From assembly GCA_002408205.1 (NCBI GenBank), contig DHQY01000014.1, positions 117,895 to 181,894 on the forward strand: a DNA stretch of 64,000 nt, read 5' to 3'. Numbering within the stretch: the stretch's first letter is position 1; the number at the start of each line of letters is the position of its first letter. The notes below the pieces were generated by a model, which ran no database searches, was not told the DNA's origin, and saw nothing but the letters and a program-made list of their open reading frames with translations. Below, piece by piece: positions 52,311 to 62,068 of the stretch. The position numbers and the translations under genes are program-made. This DNA is from Bacteroidales bacterium UBA5326. Lineage in GTDB: Bacteria > Bacteroidota > Bacteroidia > Bacteroidales > UBA932.

Positions 52311-54833
52311 CTATGGTAATCTCACGAAAGAATACCCCTTTCTACCGAGCACTTTCAGAATCTCATCCAAACGGTCATACAGACGGTCGGTGCGTGTATC
52401 TTCTATTCCGGGATGAATAAGAATAACGGCTCCGTTCAGGCCGTTCTTGTTTTCAAAATCATACAACTGGTCTATTAATTCCTGTGAAGATCTATACGAC
52501 GCCATATCGGGAGTTGTATAATCTGCATTGGTGCGAATTCCGGGGGTGATATTTATCAGTTGCATGCCCATAGAGGCAGTTACCCTAACGGTTTCTGAAT
52601 TATAGTGCTCATAGGAAGGCATAAACCAATTCACTCCGGCCGGGTCCACTCCTGCCCTCTCCAATTGTAAAAGGTTCGCGGTAATATCCCGTCTGAGGCT
52701 GTCTGCAGACACCAGCGACTGCTCAACATCTGCTCCCCAGGGGGCATACAAAAGGTGCCTGTCTCCGTGAGGTCCCACATAATGGCCCTGTTTTATTATA
52801 TCCTGTATAAGTTCTTGCCATTCAGTCATCCGCAGGCAATTGCCGGTCAGAAAGAAAGAAGCTTTTATTTTATGTTTTTTAAGGGTCTTTAATACGGTTT
52901 CTCCGCCGTTAAATCGCTCATCGGCAGTAAAGACCAGGTAGATTTCTTTTTTTGCCCGATCCATGGCTATAATTCCGCCCATGGCATTTCGTACCTGTTT
53001 TCCGGCGACTGTCTTCCCTTCAAGTTCTTTTTGTGAAAGATAATAACTCAGCGAAGCCGTTCCGTCCATGGTGGGCTCATTGGTCGCATAATCCCAGATC
53101 TCGTCGTGATACAATGCCACACCGTTATTAAAAGGGGCATAGGCATCCCTTCCGTCACTCATGGAAAGGTATTCACCGTGGGCGTTATGACGTTCCCTGA
53201 GCAAGGGGCCGTCCACCAGACCGCCCGGAGTATTTTTGCCAATGGCCACCAAATAAGATGAATGCGGTCTTTCGGGGTAATCGCTGCCTTTGGGAAACTC
53301 AACAATCATAGAGGTACCCCACGGATTGCATCCGAAAAGCCAGTCACGCAAAGCAGCCTCCATACGGGCATAGGTTGTATCCCCCGTTGCCGTGCGGTAC
53401 AAGTGTGCCTGTGTAATAGCCGCAGCAACCAGGTTGTTGGAACACCACATAAAAGGGACTCCGTTCAGAAAAGCACAATCCGAGGCACGCCGACTCAGGT
53501 ATTCCAGTCCCTGGCGCATGTAGCCGGTATATTTAGCCGATACGGCAGGGTCTTCTGCAACAGCCAGGTAATAGTGTCCCAGGTTCACAAACGGATAAAA
53601 CTGATAATGACGTGCCCTGCCCAACTCCATCCAGGGAGTCACTTCTTCCAGCTGTCCCCAGTAATCGGCTTTTTTAAGCCAATCGGCGTCACCGGTCAGA
53701 TGAAAAAATGTAGCGGCGGCCAGTTCCACATCGTCCACGTAGTTATCCTCTTCGTAGAAATAGGGAGACACCACACAACATGTCTGAGTATTTCCCGGTT
53801 TTTCTTCTGCAAAAGCATAGGCCGGCACGGCCTTAGCCTCCATGGCAGCCGAAAAAGCCGGATCGATATCTCTGAAAAGTTCGGCTCCCAATGCAAAGGC
53901 CGAGGCAAATTTACCGGCCGAGGAAGCCACGCCTGTAGTGCGGTTGATGTGCGTACGTAAACCCTGACGTTCACCGGTAATGAAATACACCGGTCGTCCG
54001 GCATCAGGCCCCCACCCGTAATCGGCCCTGTCGTTCACAGGAAGCCGGAACCCCACATGGTCACGATCATCGGCAATCTGATTGAACATCACTTTGTCTT
54101 GGGGATTCATTTTCATAAGCCACTCCAGGCCCCAGCGGATCTCGTCCAGTATGTCGGGTAACCCGTTGGCTCCCGGACGTCCGGTGGCATCAAAACGGTC
54201 TTTGAACACACTCTTGTCTGTAGCCCGGTCATAGGCAAACATCATCTGATACGTGGCATTCGCGCTGGTGGTAAGGTACTGGAGGTAATCGGCGGCATCG
54301 TGCCAGCCACCTTTTACGTCAATTTTTTCACCCGAGCGGGTCGGGTGAAGAACAATGTATCCGTCATGCTGGTGGCATTGTGCATCAAGAAAAGGATTAT
54401 CTCCGCACCGCTGCTGGCGCATATAGTTCAAGAGAAAATCCGATGCCCCGTCATATACCTCGGCCCCGATTCTGAAACCGGGCGAACTTATCGGTCCGCG
54501 CCCGCTTACCGACACTTCAACACGGTATCCTCCCTCCTGCGTAAACCGCGAGAAATCCAGGCGGTAAGCAACGGCCATACCCCATTTTCCGGCCGGAACT
54601 TCCCTGACCTGTCCTCCATTCAGAGTCCCTTTATATACGACCCTGCCTGTTTTTACTTCTATGAGGCTGAACGAGTCAACCGCCATCTCTTCCCTGGCAA
54701 TCAAAACAGCCTCTTTAATATCACCGGGAAGATAGCCTAATTGATTGATCCGGATCCATGCGTCGGTTTCCCTGGCTCCCAGAGGACCCGCCATGCACCA
54801 CAGGACAATAAAAACAAACAGGGATCGTATCAT
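52311..54833 (-). CDS. GH9 glycosidase fused to CE4 polysaccharide deacetylase
   Basis: This 840-residue exported protein has a signal peptide, an N-terminal cellulase Ig-like domain (IRINQLGYLPGDIKEAV), a GH9 barrel (about 115-600) and a C-terminal NodB/CE4 domain (about 620-840). The GH9 has the paired Asp in GGWHDAADYLQY (usual form DAGD) and Glu in YATNEPTMDGTA. In the CE4 part, FTADERFNGG stands where TFDDGP is usual, and GPHGDRHLLYAPW supplies metal His residues. The start at 54833 removes a 41-residue basic extension inside the upstream gene. It follows the HMA gene by four bases. Confidence 0.88.
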   Translation of the reverse strand: MIRSLFVFIVLWCMAGPLGARETDAWIRINQLGYLPGDIKEAVLIAREEMAVDSFSLIEVKTGRVVYKGTLNGGQVREVPAGKWGMAVAYRLDFSRFTQEGGYRVEVSVSGRGPISSPGFRIGAEVYDGASDFLLNYMRQQRCGDNPFLDAQCHQHDGYIVLHPTRSGEKIDVKGGWHDAADYLQYLTTSANATYQMMFAYDRATDKSVFKDRFDATGRPGANGLPDILDEIRWGLEWLMKMNPQDKVMFNQIADDRDHVGFRLPVNDRADYGWGPDAGRPVYFITGERQGLRTHINRTTGVASSAGKFASAFALGAELFRDIDPAFSAAMEAKAVPAYAFAEEKPGNTQTCCVVSPYFYEEDNYVDDVELAAATFFHLTGDADWLKKADYWGQLEEVTPWMELGRARHYQFYPFVNLGHYYLAVAEDPAVSAKYTGYMRQGLEYLSRRASDCAFLNGVPFMWCSNNLVAAAITQAHLYRTATGDTTYARMEAALRDWLFGCNPWGTSMIVEFPKGSDYPERPHSSYLVAIGKNTPGGLVDGPLLRERHNAHGEYLSMSDGRDAYAPFNNGVALYHDEIWDYATNEPTMDGTASLSYYLSQKELEGKTVAGKQVRNAMGGIIAMDRAKKEIYLVFTADERFNGGETVLKTLKKHKIKASFFLTGNCLRMTEWQELIQDIIKQGHYVGPHGDRHLLYAPWGADVEQSLVSADSLRRDITANLLQLERAGVDPAGVNWFMPSYEHYNSETVRVTASMGMQLINITPGIRTNADYTTPDMASYRSSQELIDQLYDFENKNGLNGAVILIHPGIEDTRTDRLYDRLDEILKVLGRKGYSFVRLP

Positions 54834-54837
54834 AATG

Positions 54838-55158
54838 TTATTGATTAGGTTTGACTTCTTCTGCCGTATAACCAATCTTTTCAATGGCCTTTTTAAGTTT
54901 ATCCTTATCGGTCTTTGAAGGCTGATATTGTATCCAGACGGTCTTTTTGGGCACATCTACTTTCATGTCTTTAACTCCTTTTTCAAAGGGCAGTTTGTCT
55001 GCAATCTTTTTGGCGCAATTTTCACAATCGAGATTGGTCAGAAAGGTTACCTCATCTGTCTTGCGGGAGTCTTTCTTCTCCCGGGCTCCAGCCTGTATGG
55101 TAATCAAAAGGCAAATACATACAAAAACGGCAGCAATTAATTTAATGTTATTTTTCAT
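54838..55158 (-). CDS. Exported heavy-metal-associated (HMA) protein
   Basis: This 106-residue protein has a signal peptide (LLITIQAGA) and one HMA ferredoxin-like domain with metal-binding pair Cys-x-x-Cys in NLDCENCAKKIA. It resembles periplasmic copper or mercury binders (CopZ/MerP-like). It lies 14 bases after the TonB-dependent receptor gene in the same direction, a common Bacteroidetes pairing for metal handling. Confidence 0.88.
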   Translation of the reverse strand: MKNNIKLIAAVFVCICLLITIQAGAREKKDSRKTDEVTFLTNLDCENCAKKIADKLPFEKGVKDMKVDVPKKTVWIQYQPSKTDKDKLKKAIEKIGYTAEEVKPNQ

Positions 55159-55172
55159 ATCTGTCTAATTTA

Positions 55173-57479
55173 TTATTTCCAAATAGTCAAACGCATTCCG
55201 GCATACACTTTAATACCCATGAGCGGTCCCCAAACCGCGGTGGCGTTAAAGGAGGGCGAAAATGGGTCTTCTGCCGAAAGCACGGGATAAGGCTGACGGT
55301 AATTAAGCAGGTTCTCCCCGCCAACATAAACATCCACACCTTTAAACCTTCTGGTTATCTGTGCAAAGAACATAGGATAAACGGGAGAATAACCGTCTTC
55401 GGAAGCGACGGCGTCAACCTGCGGATACTCCAGTGCAAAAGCGGGAATACGCGCCGGGCCGTTAATCTGGGCCGTAAAGTCAAAAGTCCAGATATTCATA
55501 TTAGTGGCGTATTGCAGGTTAAGGACGCCTTTATATTTGCTTGTCAGAGGCCGGTCCACCAATCCCTGGCCCCTCAGGGTTACTTTGGAGTCGTTATAAC
55601 GGAAAGTAGCCAGTAAAGTAAACCCTTTAAAAGGCGTTGTGGTAAAATCGGCCTGGTAGGTATTGGTAAAAGAGCGTCCGTCCAGGTTGTAGAAATACAC
55701 GGCAGGCAATTCCGCTTTCCACAGGTATTCCTGGTCCACAATAATCTGGTTATTGAAATCGGTTCTGAAATAATCGAGACTCAGCGAAGATGGCCCGTTA
55801 TATCCAAAAGGCAGGTCCAGTGTCAGGTTCAGACCGTAAGTCCAGGCAGATTCAATATCAAGATCGTTTTCTATGTCAAACCGCCTGCCGGTGGACAGTA
55901 CTCCTATGTTGTCTGCCAACAGGTTGGGAGACCGGTATCCTTTGCCTGCAGAGGCACGGAAAATAAGCGCATCCGAAAAATTATATTTCAGATTGAACTT
56001 TGGGGTAAATAGCCATCCGTAGAGGGTATTGTAATCGGTTCTTGCGCCGGCAATGAGCACAAATTTGTCCTGCAGATGAAATGTGTATTCTCCATAGACT
56101 CCATAAACAAATTCATTGCGATTCAGGTCGTAATCAGACAATTTTAGCTCTTCGTTGTGCCAATCGAGTTGTGCCGCCAATCCGAATGTGATCTTGTGCA
56201 GCCTTCCCAGGCTGGACATGAAAACGGCATTGGCAAAAACATTTTGCTGACTGGCATTGTAATCCCTTAAACCAAAATAGGATTGCTGTCCGTGCAGCGT
56301 ATAATCAAGCACAAAAGCAATATTCGGGTCTACATGACCCTCCGGCTCTTCAAGGTGGTTATGTTCCAGTTGATTCATTAAAGGCACACCCAATTTGATA
56401 TAACCGTTTACGCCTTTGTTCATAATCCGCGATCCCCACATTTCATTGTTGCGTTCTTCCCCGGATTTAACCCAGTTGAACCCTTTCTGTCCGGACCTGC
56501 GATCTTCGTAGAGTCCCCGGTAACCGAACCTTAACTGTGTCCCGTTCGGAGCCATATACAGCCAGCGGTTGGCGAGGTTGAATTGTTTGGTAAGCGGCTC
56601 GTCAAGGAAGCCGTCGCCGTTCATATCATGTTCCATGGGATCGGCCGAGGCATGCGCCAGAACAACGGTACTCAGCCGGTCGTTCAGTTGAAGTGACGAG
56701 GCAATATTGGCTTCGGTCCGCAACGTCTGGCTCAGGAACAAATTCACGAAAAGGGGAACCTCCGCTGTGGGTTTGCGGTATTCCATATTGATCTGGCCGG
56801 TAACGGCCTCATATCCGTTCACCACAGATCCCGTTCCCTTAGCAATCTGAATACTTTCCAGCCATTGTCCGGGTACGTAGTTTAATCCGAAAGGAGCCAG
56901 TATGCCTCTCATCGCAGGCCTGTTTTCATCAAGCATTTGTGTATAGGAACCGCTCAGGCCCAGTAAGCGAATCTGCCTGGCTCCGGTAACGGCATCTGAA
57001 TAACCGACTGTTACACTGGCCGAATTTTCAAAACTTTCCGCCAGATTGCAGCAGGCCATTTTACATAAACCGGCCGCTGTGATCACCTCGGTTTTGATGT
57101 CGGATAATTTGGAGATGTAGTTACTTTGCTGACGTCCGGTCACCGTGACGGCAGTAAGGTTAGCAGCGTCTGCATATAAGAGGAATTCGACCTCTTCAAC
57201 GGCAGAAGACACCTGTAGCGTATCGTTTTTGTAGCCCATGTAAGAGGCTACCAGAGCACGGGAAGATCCCTTCCCGATAGAGAATGTACCGTCCGAATCT
57301 GTATAGACCAACGTAGTAGATGTTCCTCCCGGAACGGCAGGGGCCCAGTACACAGCTGCAGCCGCGGCAGGAACCGGATCACCGTTCTCCTCAAGTATCA
57401 TGACGCGTCCCTTATACGATTGCGCCGCAACCATAAAGGGTATTGTTACAAATAATAGAATTATTACTGATTTTTTCAT
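55173..57479 (-). CDS. TonB-dependent receptor, metal-type
   Basis: This 768-residue outer-membrane receptor has a signal peptide, an N-terminal carboxypeptidase-regulatory-like domain (GRVMILEENGDPVPAAAAAVYW), a plug opening with the Cys-rich segment ITAAGLCKMACCNLAESFENS, and a barrel ending in the aromatic-terminated RLTIWK. The KMACCNLAESF plug is typical of receptors found with HMA proteins, so copper or another metal (complex) is the likely substrate; glycan is unlikely because no SusD-like partner exists. First gene of an apparent operon with HMA and GH9-CE4. Confidence 0.88.
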   Translation of the reverse strand: MKKSVIILLFVTIPFMVAAQSYKGRVMILEENGDPVPAAAAAVYWAPAVPGGTSTTLVYTDSDGTFSIGKGSSRALVASYMGYKNDTLQVSSAVEEVEFLLYADAANLTAVTVTGRQQSNYISKLSDIKTEVITAAGLCKMACCNLAESFENSASVTVGYSDAVTGARQIRLLGLSGSYTQMLDENRPAMRGILAPFGLNYVPGQWLESIQIAKGTGSVVNGYEAVTGQINMEYRKPTAEVPLFVNLFLSQTLRTEANIASSLQLNDRLSTVVLAHASADPMEHDMNGDGFLDEPLTKQFNLANRWLYMAPNGTQLRFGYRGLYEDRRSGQKGFNWVKSGEERNNEMWGSRIMNKGVNGYIKLGVPLMNQLEHNHLEEPEGHVDPNIAFVLDYTLHGQQSYFGLRDYNASQQNVFANAVFMSSLGRLHKITFGLAAQLDWHNEELKLSDYDLNRNEFVYGVYGEYTFHLQDKFVLIAGARTDYNTLYGWLFTPKFNLKYNFSDALIFRASAGKGYRSPNLLADNIGVLSTGRRFDIENDLDIESAWTYGLNLTLDLPFGYNGPSSLSLDYFRTDFNNQIIVDQEYLWKAELPAVYFYNLDGRSFTNTYQADFTTTPFKGFTLLATFRYNDSKVTLRGQGLVDRPLTSKYKGVLNLQYATNMNIWTFDFTAQINGPARIPAFALEYPQVDAVASEDGYSPVYPMFFAQITRRFKGVDVYVGGENLLNYRQPYPVLSAEDPFSPSFNATAVWGPLMGIKVYAGMRLTIWK

Positions 57480-57533
57480 AGGGGTTACAATATGTTATAT
57501 AAGATTGTCAGAGATAAAGTCAACAATCTTAGA

Positions 57534-57932
57534 TTACAATCGTAACGGCAGACTCAGGCCCGGTTCACCGGGCAATAATTCAGCAGGAGAATACAGGGTT
57601 AATAAAGTTTTTTGAGTGCCAATGAAAAGTTGATGAAAGTGATCGGTGACATCAGCCATGCCCAAGCCGTGCACAATAAGCAGCGAAACGACGGCCGTTA
57701 CCACGCTGTAATCTTCGGGAACGGTCGGATCATTGACCAGGTATAATGTGGTGCTGCAACACGAACCGTCATGACACGAACCATCGGCATGATGACAGGG
57801 AGATTCACTATTAAAAAGGATAATATGACTTGATCCTTCTTTCAGGCAACTATGCACACCAACCCCAATAGTGGCTGTAACATACATCATTACCACAAGC
57901 GATGCAAGAACAATATGAAGTTTACTCCTCAT
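57534..57932 (-). CDS. HYC_CC_PP-like Cys/His-rich exported protein
   Basis: This 132-residue protein has an N-terminal hydrophobic signal, then VGVHSCLKEGSS and CHHADGSCHDGSCCSTT, matching the H-C, C-C pattern of a small Bacteroidetes family named HYC_CC_PP; the C-terminal PxxP/SLPLRL tail also fits. The Cys/His cluster suggests metal binding, consistent with the metal receptor and HMA genes that follow on the same strand after 54 bases. A TATATTTG -7 element ends eight bases before the ATG. Confidence 0.7.
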   Translation of the reverse strand: MRSKLHIVLASLVVMMYVTATIGVGVHSCLKEGSSHIILFNSESPCHHADGSCHDGSCCSTTLYLVNDPTVPEDYSVVTAVVSLLIVHGLGMADVTDHFHQLFIGTQKTLLTLYSPAELLPGEPGLSLPLRL

Positions 57933-57940
57933 TTAACTTA

Positions 57941-57948
57941 CAAATATA
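57941..57948 (-). promoter_or_regulatory. -7 element of the metal gene cluster
   Basis: Minus-strand TATATTTG matches TAnnTTTG, eight bases before the ATG at 57932; it could drive the HYC protein and possibly the receptor, HMA and GH9-CE4 genes beyond. Confidence 0.45.
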
Positions 57949-57953
57949 ATGAT

Positions 57954-57961
57954 TATTTTTG
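57954..57961 (+). promoter_or_regulatory. -7 element of sppA
   Basis: TATTTTTG matches TAnnTTTG, 19 bases before the ATG at 57981, back to back with the divergent element. Confidence 0.5.
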
Positions 57962-57980
57962 TACTGTAAATATTCTACTT

Positions 57981-59732
57981 ATGAAAGACTTTCTTAAAAC
58001 ACTTGCAGCCGTAATATTGGGTACGGGCCTGGTCATTTTTGGCGGGGTATCCCTGCTGATTGGTTCTCTCACCAGTATGGTAACTATGGGTATAGGCCCG
58101 GCAGTCACTTCGGTTGCGCCCAATTCCATACTTAGGATCGATTTTGAAAAAGGTGTTTCGGTACAGGATTCAGATCTGCCAATCCCCGGCTTCCTGCCTG
58201 CAGAACTGGGAATGCCGGCAACGGGTGAAGGTTTTTATAAAATGGTCCGGGCCATTGAGAATGCGGCGACCGACCCCAATATAAAAATGATCTACCTCTA
58301 TCCGCAGTACCTGAATGCTCAGATGACCCATATAGAAGAGATCCGGAACGCACTGCTTTTGTTCCGGCAAAGTGGAAAACCTGTAATATGCTACTCGGAC
58401 ACTTATTCCCAGCAGGCTTATTATATGGCCTCGGCCTCAGATAAGGTCATCGTTAACCCGGCCGGTGACATCTCGCTTCAGGGGTTCAGCCTGAACGTAT
58501 TTTATTTTAAAGATCTTTTTGACGCCTATGGTATTGAGGCACAGGTAATACGTCACGGAAGCTATAAAAGCGGCGGAGAAATTTATACTTCTCCCGAAAT
58601 GAGTCCCGAAGAACGGACGCAGATGGCATCGTACCTGAATTCCGCCTGGTCGCACTGGTCGTCAGGTATTGAACGTTCCAGGACCTTACCGGAGGGCACC
58701 CTCGACAGCATCTGTTCTGCCGGCTTTCGTGTCACACCGCAGGAGGCATTGGATTTACACCTGATAGACGAAATCTGGCATAAAGATGAACTGACAGAAT
58801 ATATGTGCAGTATGAACGATGTATCTGAAGAGAAGAAATTGCCGGTAATATCCCTTTCCGACTATGCTCAGATTTTCCCGGCCGGAAAAAAATTCAAACG
58901 CGAGAAAATTGCTGTTGTATATGCCTCGGGGGACCTGAGAACGGGAACGGGACGCGATGGTGTTTCGTCCGGGAACTTTGCTTCCCAATTACGGCAGTAC
59001 AGGACAGACAGCACGGTCAAAGCGGTGGTTCTGCGCATTGAATCTCCCGGTGGTGATCCCCTGGCTGCAGACGTCATTACCAGGGAACTGGAGCTCATAG
59101 CCGGAGTAAAACCCCTGGTAGTGTCCATGGGAGATATGGCTGCTTCGGGCGGTTACTGGATTGCTGCCCCCGCTCATGCCATTTTTGCCAATCCCACATC
59201 TCTTACGGGCTCCATTGGAGTATACAGCATTTTCTTTAATGGCGAAAAGACGCTCAATGAAGTACTGCATATACGCAACGAGCGAATCAACACACATGCA
59301 TATAGTCATTTCCCTTCATACCGTTCCCGTTTGAGCCCCGTTGAAACCGGATTGATGGAAAAAATGGTGGACAGTACTTACAACCGGTTTATTTCCATAG
59401 TATCCCAGGGCCGTCATCTGGAGCGGGCTCAGGTCGAGGAAGTGGCCAAAGGACGTGTCTGGTCAGGTATTCAGGCACTGGAAAACAAAATGGTAGATAA
59501 TCTGGGCGGATTATCAGATGCCGTTCGTGCCGCCTCGCTCATGGCTAATCTTTTGGATTACAGAATTATAGAATACCCTGCTCCGGAAAGATTTTTAGAT
59601 AAAATTATCTCTCTTGGGAAAAAATCAGGAACGAGTATACCGGATTACCTGCATGAATGCATTTTGACTCTTACAAAAAATCAGGGTGTACAGGTGAGGA
59701 TTCCTTACATCTATAACGGATTATCATTTTAG
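57981..59732 (+). CDS. sppA: Signal peptide peptidase SppA, 67K type
   Basis: This 583-residue membrane protease degrades cleaved signal peptides. It has one N-terminal transmembrane helix and two tandem protease-like domains. The general base Lys196 is in GSYKSGGE and the nucleophile Ser389 in DMAASGGYWIAAPA, the split Lys/Ser dyad of the long E. coli-type enzyme. The start at 57981 puts the anchor at the N-terminus; an upstream in-frame start would add 43 unlikely residues. Its end overlaps convergent tilS by 62 bases. Confidence 0.93.
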   Translation: MKDFLKTLAAVILGTGLVIFGGVSLLIGSLTSMVTMGIGPAVTSVAPNSILRIDFEKGVSVQDSDLPIPGFLPAELGMPATGEGFYKMVRAIENAATDPNIKMIYLYPQYLNAQMTHIEEIRNALLLFRQSGKPVICYSDTYSQQAYYMASASDKVIVNPAGDISLQGFSLNVFYFKDLFDAYGIEAQVIRHGSYKSGGEIYTSPEMSPEERTQMASYLNSAWSHWSSGIERSRTLPEGTLDSICSAGFRVTPQEALDLHLIDEIWHKDELTEYMCSMNDVSEEKKLPVISLSDYAQIFPAGKKFKREKIAVVYASGDLRTGTGRDGVSSGNFASQLRQYRTDSTVKAVVLRIESPGGDPLAADVITRELELIAGVKPLVVSMGDMAASGGYWIAAPAHAIFANPTSLTGSIGVYSIFFNGEKTLNEVLHIRNERINTHAYSHFPSYRSRLSPVETGLMEKMVDSTYNRFISIVSQGRHLERAQVEEVAKGRVWSGIQALENKMVDNLGGLSDAVRAASLMANLLDYRIIEYPAPERFLDKIISLGKKSGTSIPDYLHECILTLTKNQGVQVRIPYIYNGLSF

Positions 59733-60993
59733 TAGACGGGGTGATCCGGAATCTGTTGTCTATCCTCAGCCCGATCACCCAGACTATTTCCTTACCTGAG
59801 CATAGTACGTGCACTCCCGGTTTGTCACAAAGCGGGATCTTCAGGTCAGTGAGCAGATCGCTCACTTTCTTATAACCCTTCATTCCCAGCGGGATCATCC
59901 GATCACCCGGCTCCCAGGGGCGAACCTCCAGAGGAAAAGGCAGTGTATCTGCGTCGAGACAAGCCACAGAAAGATCCGCCGGTATTACCAAACCGGCACT
60001 ATTCTCCATGACATCCCATTCAAGACCGGGAATTCCCGAGACGCCCGCCAGTGGGCGCAGGATCAACTGGTCCCTGTCTTTGAACAAAGCGTATTGGTCT
60101 GAAAAAAAACGCTTACCGCTCTGTCCTCCCAATGAACCGAATATTTCGTCCATCTGACCGGAACGAAAACCATACGGCTGAAGCAAGGTGTGCAGCCAGT
60201 ACAGGCCATGTCCGTCTTCAAGCAATCCGGCAATGGAAAAACCGTTTTCAGTCGCTATCTGTCGTTTCTTCTCACAGGCTAACGAATCGAGCAGCCGTTG
60301 GGTCATAATGAGATTACCGGCATTCCGCCCCATTCTCATCGCCACATTAGGGGTGATTTCTTCCAGAACGGGCATAACCAGATGCCTTATCTTATTACGT
60401 GCATAATCTGTTTGCAGATTAGTCTCGTCTACATGAAAGGATATGTTATTGGCAGAGGCGAAGTGTTCAATCGCATCCCGTGGAATATCAAGTAAAGGTC
60501 TGACGACCTTGTCGTTACGAGAAGGAATGCCGCACAATCCGCGCAGACCGGTCCCCCGAACCATATTAAGCAACATAGTCTCGGCCCTGTCGTTGGCATT
60601 ATGCGCTACGGCAATATATGAAAAACCGGTTTGGGCCAGTAATTCTTCAAACCATTCGTAACGGAGCCGGCGGGCGGCCATTTCCACAGAAATTCCTTCT
60701 TCAGCTGCAAAACGGTTAGTGTCCACCGTTTTTGTAAAAAAGGGAATCCCCTGTTGCTCCGACCATTTTTTAACGAAATCCTGGTCTGAATCGCTGGCAG
60801 CGGCCCTCAGAGAAAAGTTCATATGGGCTAAGGCTAACGGGCCGCAAACGTCACAACCTTCCCGGGTAGAAACAAAACGTACAAATAAATGGGCCATGAC
60901 CATCGAATCCACACCGCCGCTTACCGCCATCAAGACTCCTTTGCCGGGTCTGTCCAGCAATATGCGAACAGCATTATGGAAAGCCCTTTCCAC
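59671..60993 (-). CDS. tilS: tRNA(Ile)-lysidine synthetase
   Basis: This 440-residue enzyme adds lysine to C34 of tRNA-Ile(CAU) using ATP. PP-loop AVSGGVDSMVMAH, HMNFSLR, AHNANDRAETMLLNMVRGTG and the TilS-specific ARRLRYEWF are all present; a C-terminal tRNA-binding domain contains the WEPGDRMIPLGMKGYKKVSDLL signature. Start MERAF lies six bases after the DUF3078 stop; last gene of the proS operon. Confidence 0.95.
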   Translation of the reverse strand: MERAFHNAVRILLDRPGKGVLMAVSGGVDSMVMAHLFVRFVSTREGCDVCGPLALAHMNFSLRAAASDSDQDFVKKWSEQQGIPFFTKTVDTNRFAAEEGISVEMAARRLRYEWFEELLAQTGFSYIAVAHNANDRAETMLLNMVRGTGLRGLCGIPSRNDKVVRPLLDIPRDAIEHFASANNISFHVDETNLQTDYARNKIRHLVMPVLEEITPNVAMRMGRNAGNLIMTQRLLDSLACEKKRQIATENGFSIAGLLEDGHGLYWLHTLLQPYGFRSGQMDEIFGSLGGQSGKRFFSDQYALFKDRDQLILRPLAGVSGIPGLEWDVMENSAGLVIPADLSVACLDADTLPFPLEVRPWEPGDRMIPLGMKGYKKVSDLLTDLKIPLCDKPGVHVLCSGKEIVWVIGLRIDNRFRITPSTKMIIRYRCKESSPVHPDFL

Positions 60994-60999
60994 GTTCTG

Positions 61000-62067
61000 C
61001 TATTTATTTGAAATCGTATAGGAAAGCCCAATAGACAATACTTCCTGGAATTGAACCCGGGGAGCTGCATTGCCGTCCTGGTCGGCAATTTTAATTTTAT
61101 CGTCGTAAATAAGATTGGTGCGTATGTTGGCGCTCAGCAATTTATTCACCTGCATGGACAAAGACAGGTCCCAATTCACTTTTATGTTCTGTGGATCGTT
61201 AAGGTAGTCCGAGAAAAGTGTCAGGTCCGTGGTCAGTTTCACATTCTTCACTACTTCTTTGGCCAGATTCACTTTTAACTGTGTACCAAATTCTTTTCTT
61301 ACTTTCTGGTCTTCTTTGTTGCCGTATTTAGTACGCAGTTCGGGCCGTGTTACCACTACAACACCTCCGGTAAGCGGGGCAAAGTTCACTGAGATCCAGT
61401 CAAAGGGCTTATACTCCAGACCGAAAGCCAGTGTAGAATAAAACGGAGCGGCAAACTGAGATACCAGGGTGGTGTCAGAGGCAGAATATTTATACCCTTT
61501 ATCCATCTGTGTTTTGGCACTGAATACGGCGGAAATATATAACTTGTCGGTAGCCCGGTATCCAAATTTGGAGTCGAGTAACAGACGGTCATCCGTTTTT
61601 TTAAAGATATCGCCAAACATCTTTACAAAACCATAACCCATCTGGAAACGGTTCTCGAAGATAAGGCTATTTTTATTGTAGTTTGCTCTGGCATCAATAT
61701 ATCCGCCCAGTGATACGGAACTATTACCCCCTGCTGCCCAATTGGAGAGCGATGTCTGAGAAAAATTGAACTGAGATAACAGCGTATTGGTCCAGAATGT
61801 AGGTTTTTTGGGTTTAGGCAAGCTCGCCAAACCAACCTGCCGGCTTTCTTCAATAAATTTCGCAATAAGGATGGAGTCTTCAATGGCGCGCTGCCTGGCC
61901 GAATCAACTTTGGCCGCCAGTTGAATGCACATACGCTCCAATTCCTCATAAGTGGGGACCCTGAGTGTGTCTTTTACTTTCAGGGTATCTTTCATAGTAT
62001 TGTTCTGGGCCGTTGCAGAGGCAACTCCGGCAAAACATAAAACCAATATCAAAAAAATCTTTTTCAT
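61000..62067 (-). CDS. DUF3078 exported protein
   Basis: This 355-residue protein has a signal peptide (FAGVASATAQ), a helical stalk (residues ~35-85) and then the DUF3078 pattern TLLSQFNFSQTSLSNWAAGGNSS followed by amphipathic strands ending SIGLSYTISNK, suggesting an outer-membrane beta-barrel. Function unknown. The ATG at 62067 lies one base after the preceding stop; a longer in-frame start overlaps that gene. Confidence 0.85.
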   Translation of the reverse strand: MKKIFLILVLCFAGVASATAQNNTMKDTLKVKDTLRVPTYEELERMCIQLAAKVDSARQRAIEDSILIAKFIEESRQVGLASLPKPKKPTFWTNTLLSQFNFSQTSLSNWAAGGNSSVSLGGYIDARANYNKNSLIFENRFQMGYGFVKMFGDIFKKTDDRLLLDSKFGYRATDKLYISAVFSAKTQMDKGYKYSASDTTLVSQFAAPFYSTLAFGLEYKPFDWISVNFAPLTGGVVVVTRPELRTKYGNKEDQKVRKEFGTQLKVNLAKEVVKNVKLTTDLTLFSDYLNDPQNIKVNWDLSLSMQVNKLLSANIRTNLIYDDKIKIADQDGNAAPRVQFQEVLSIGLSYTISNK

Positions 62068-62068
62068 A

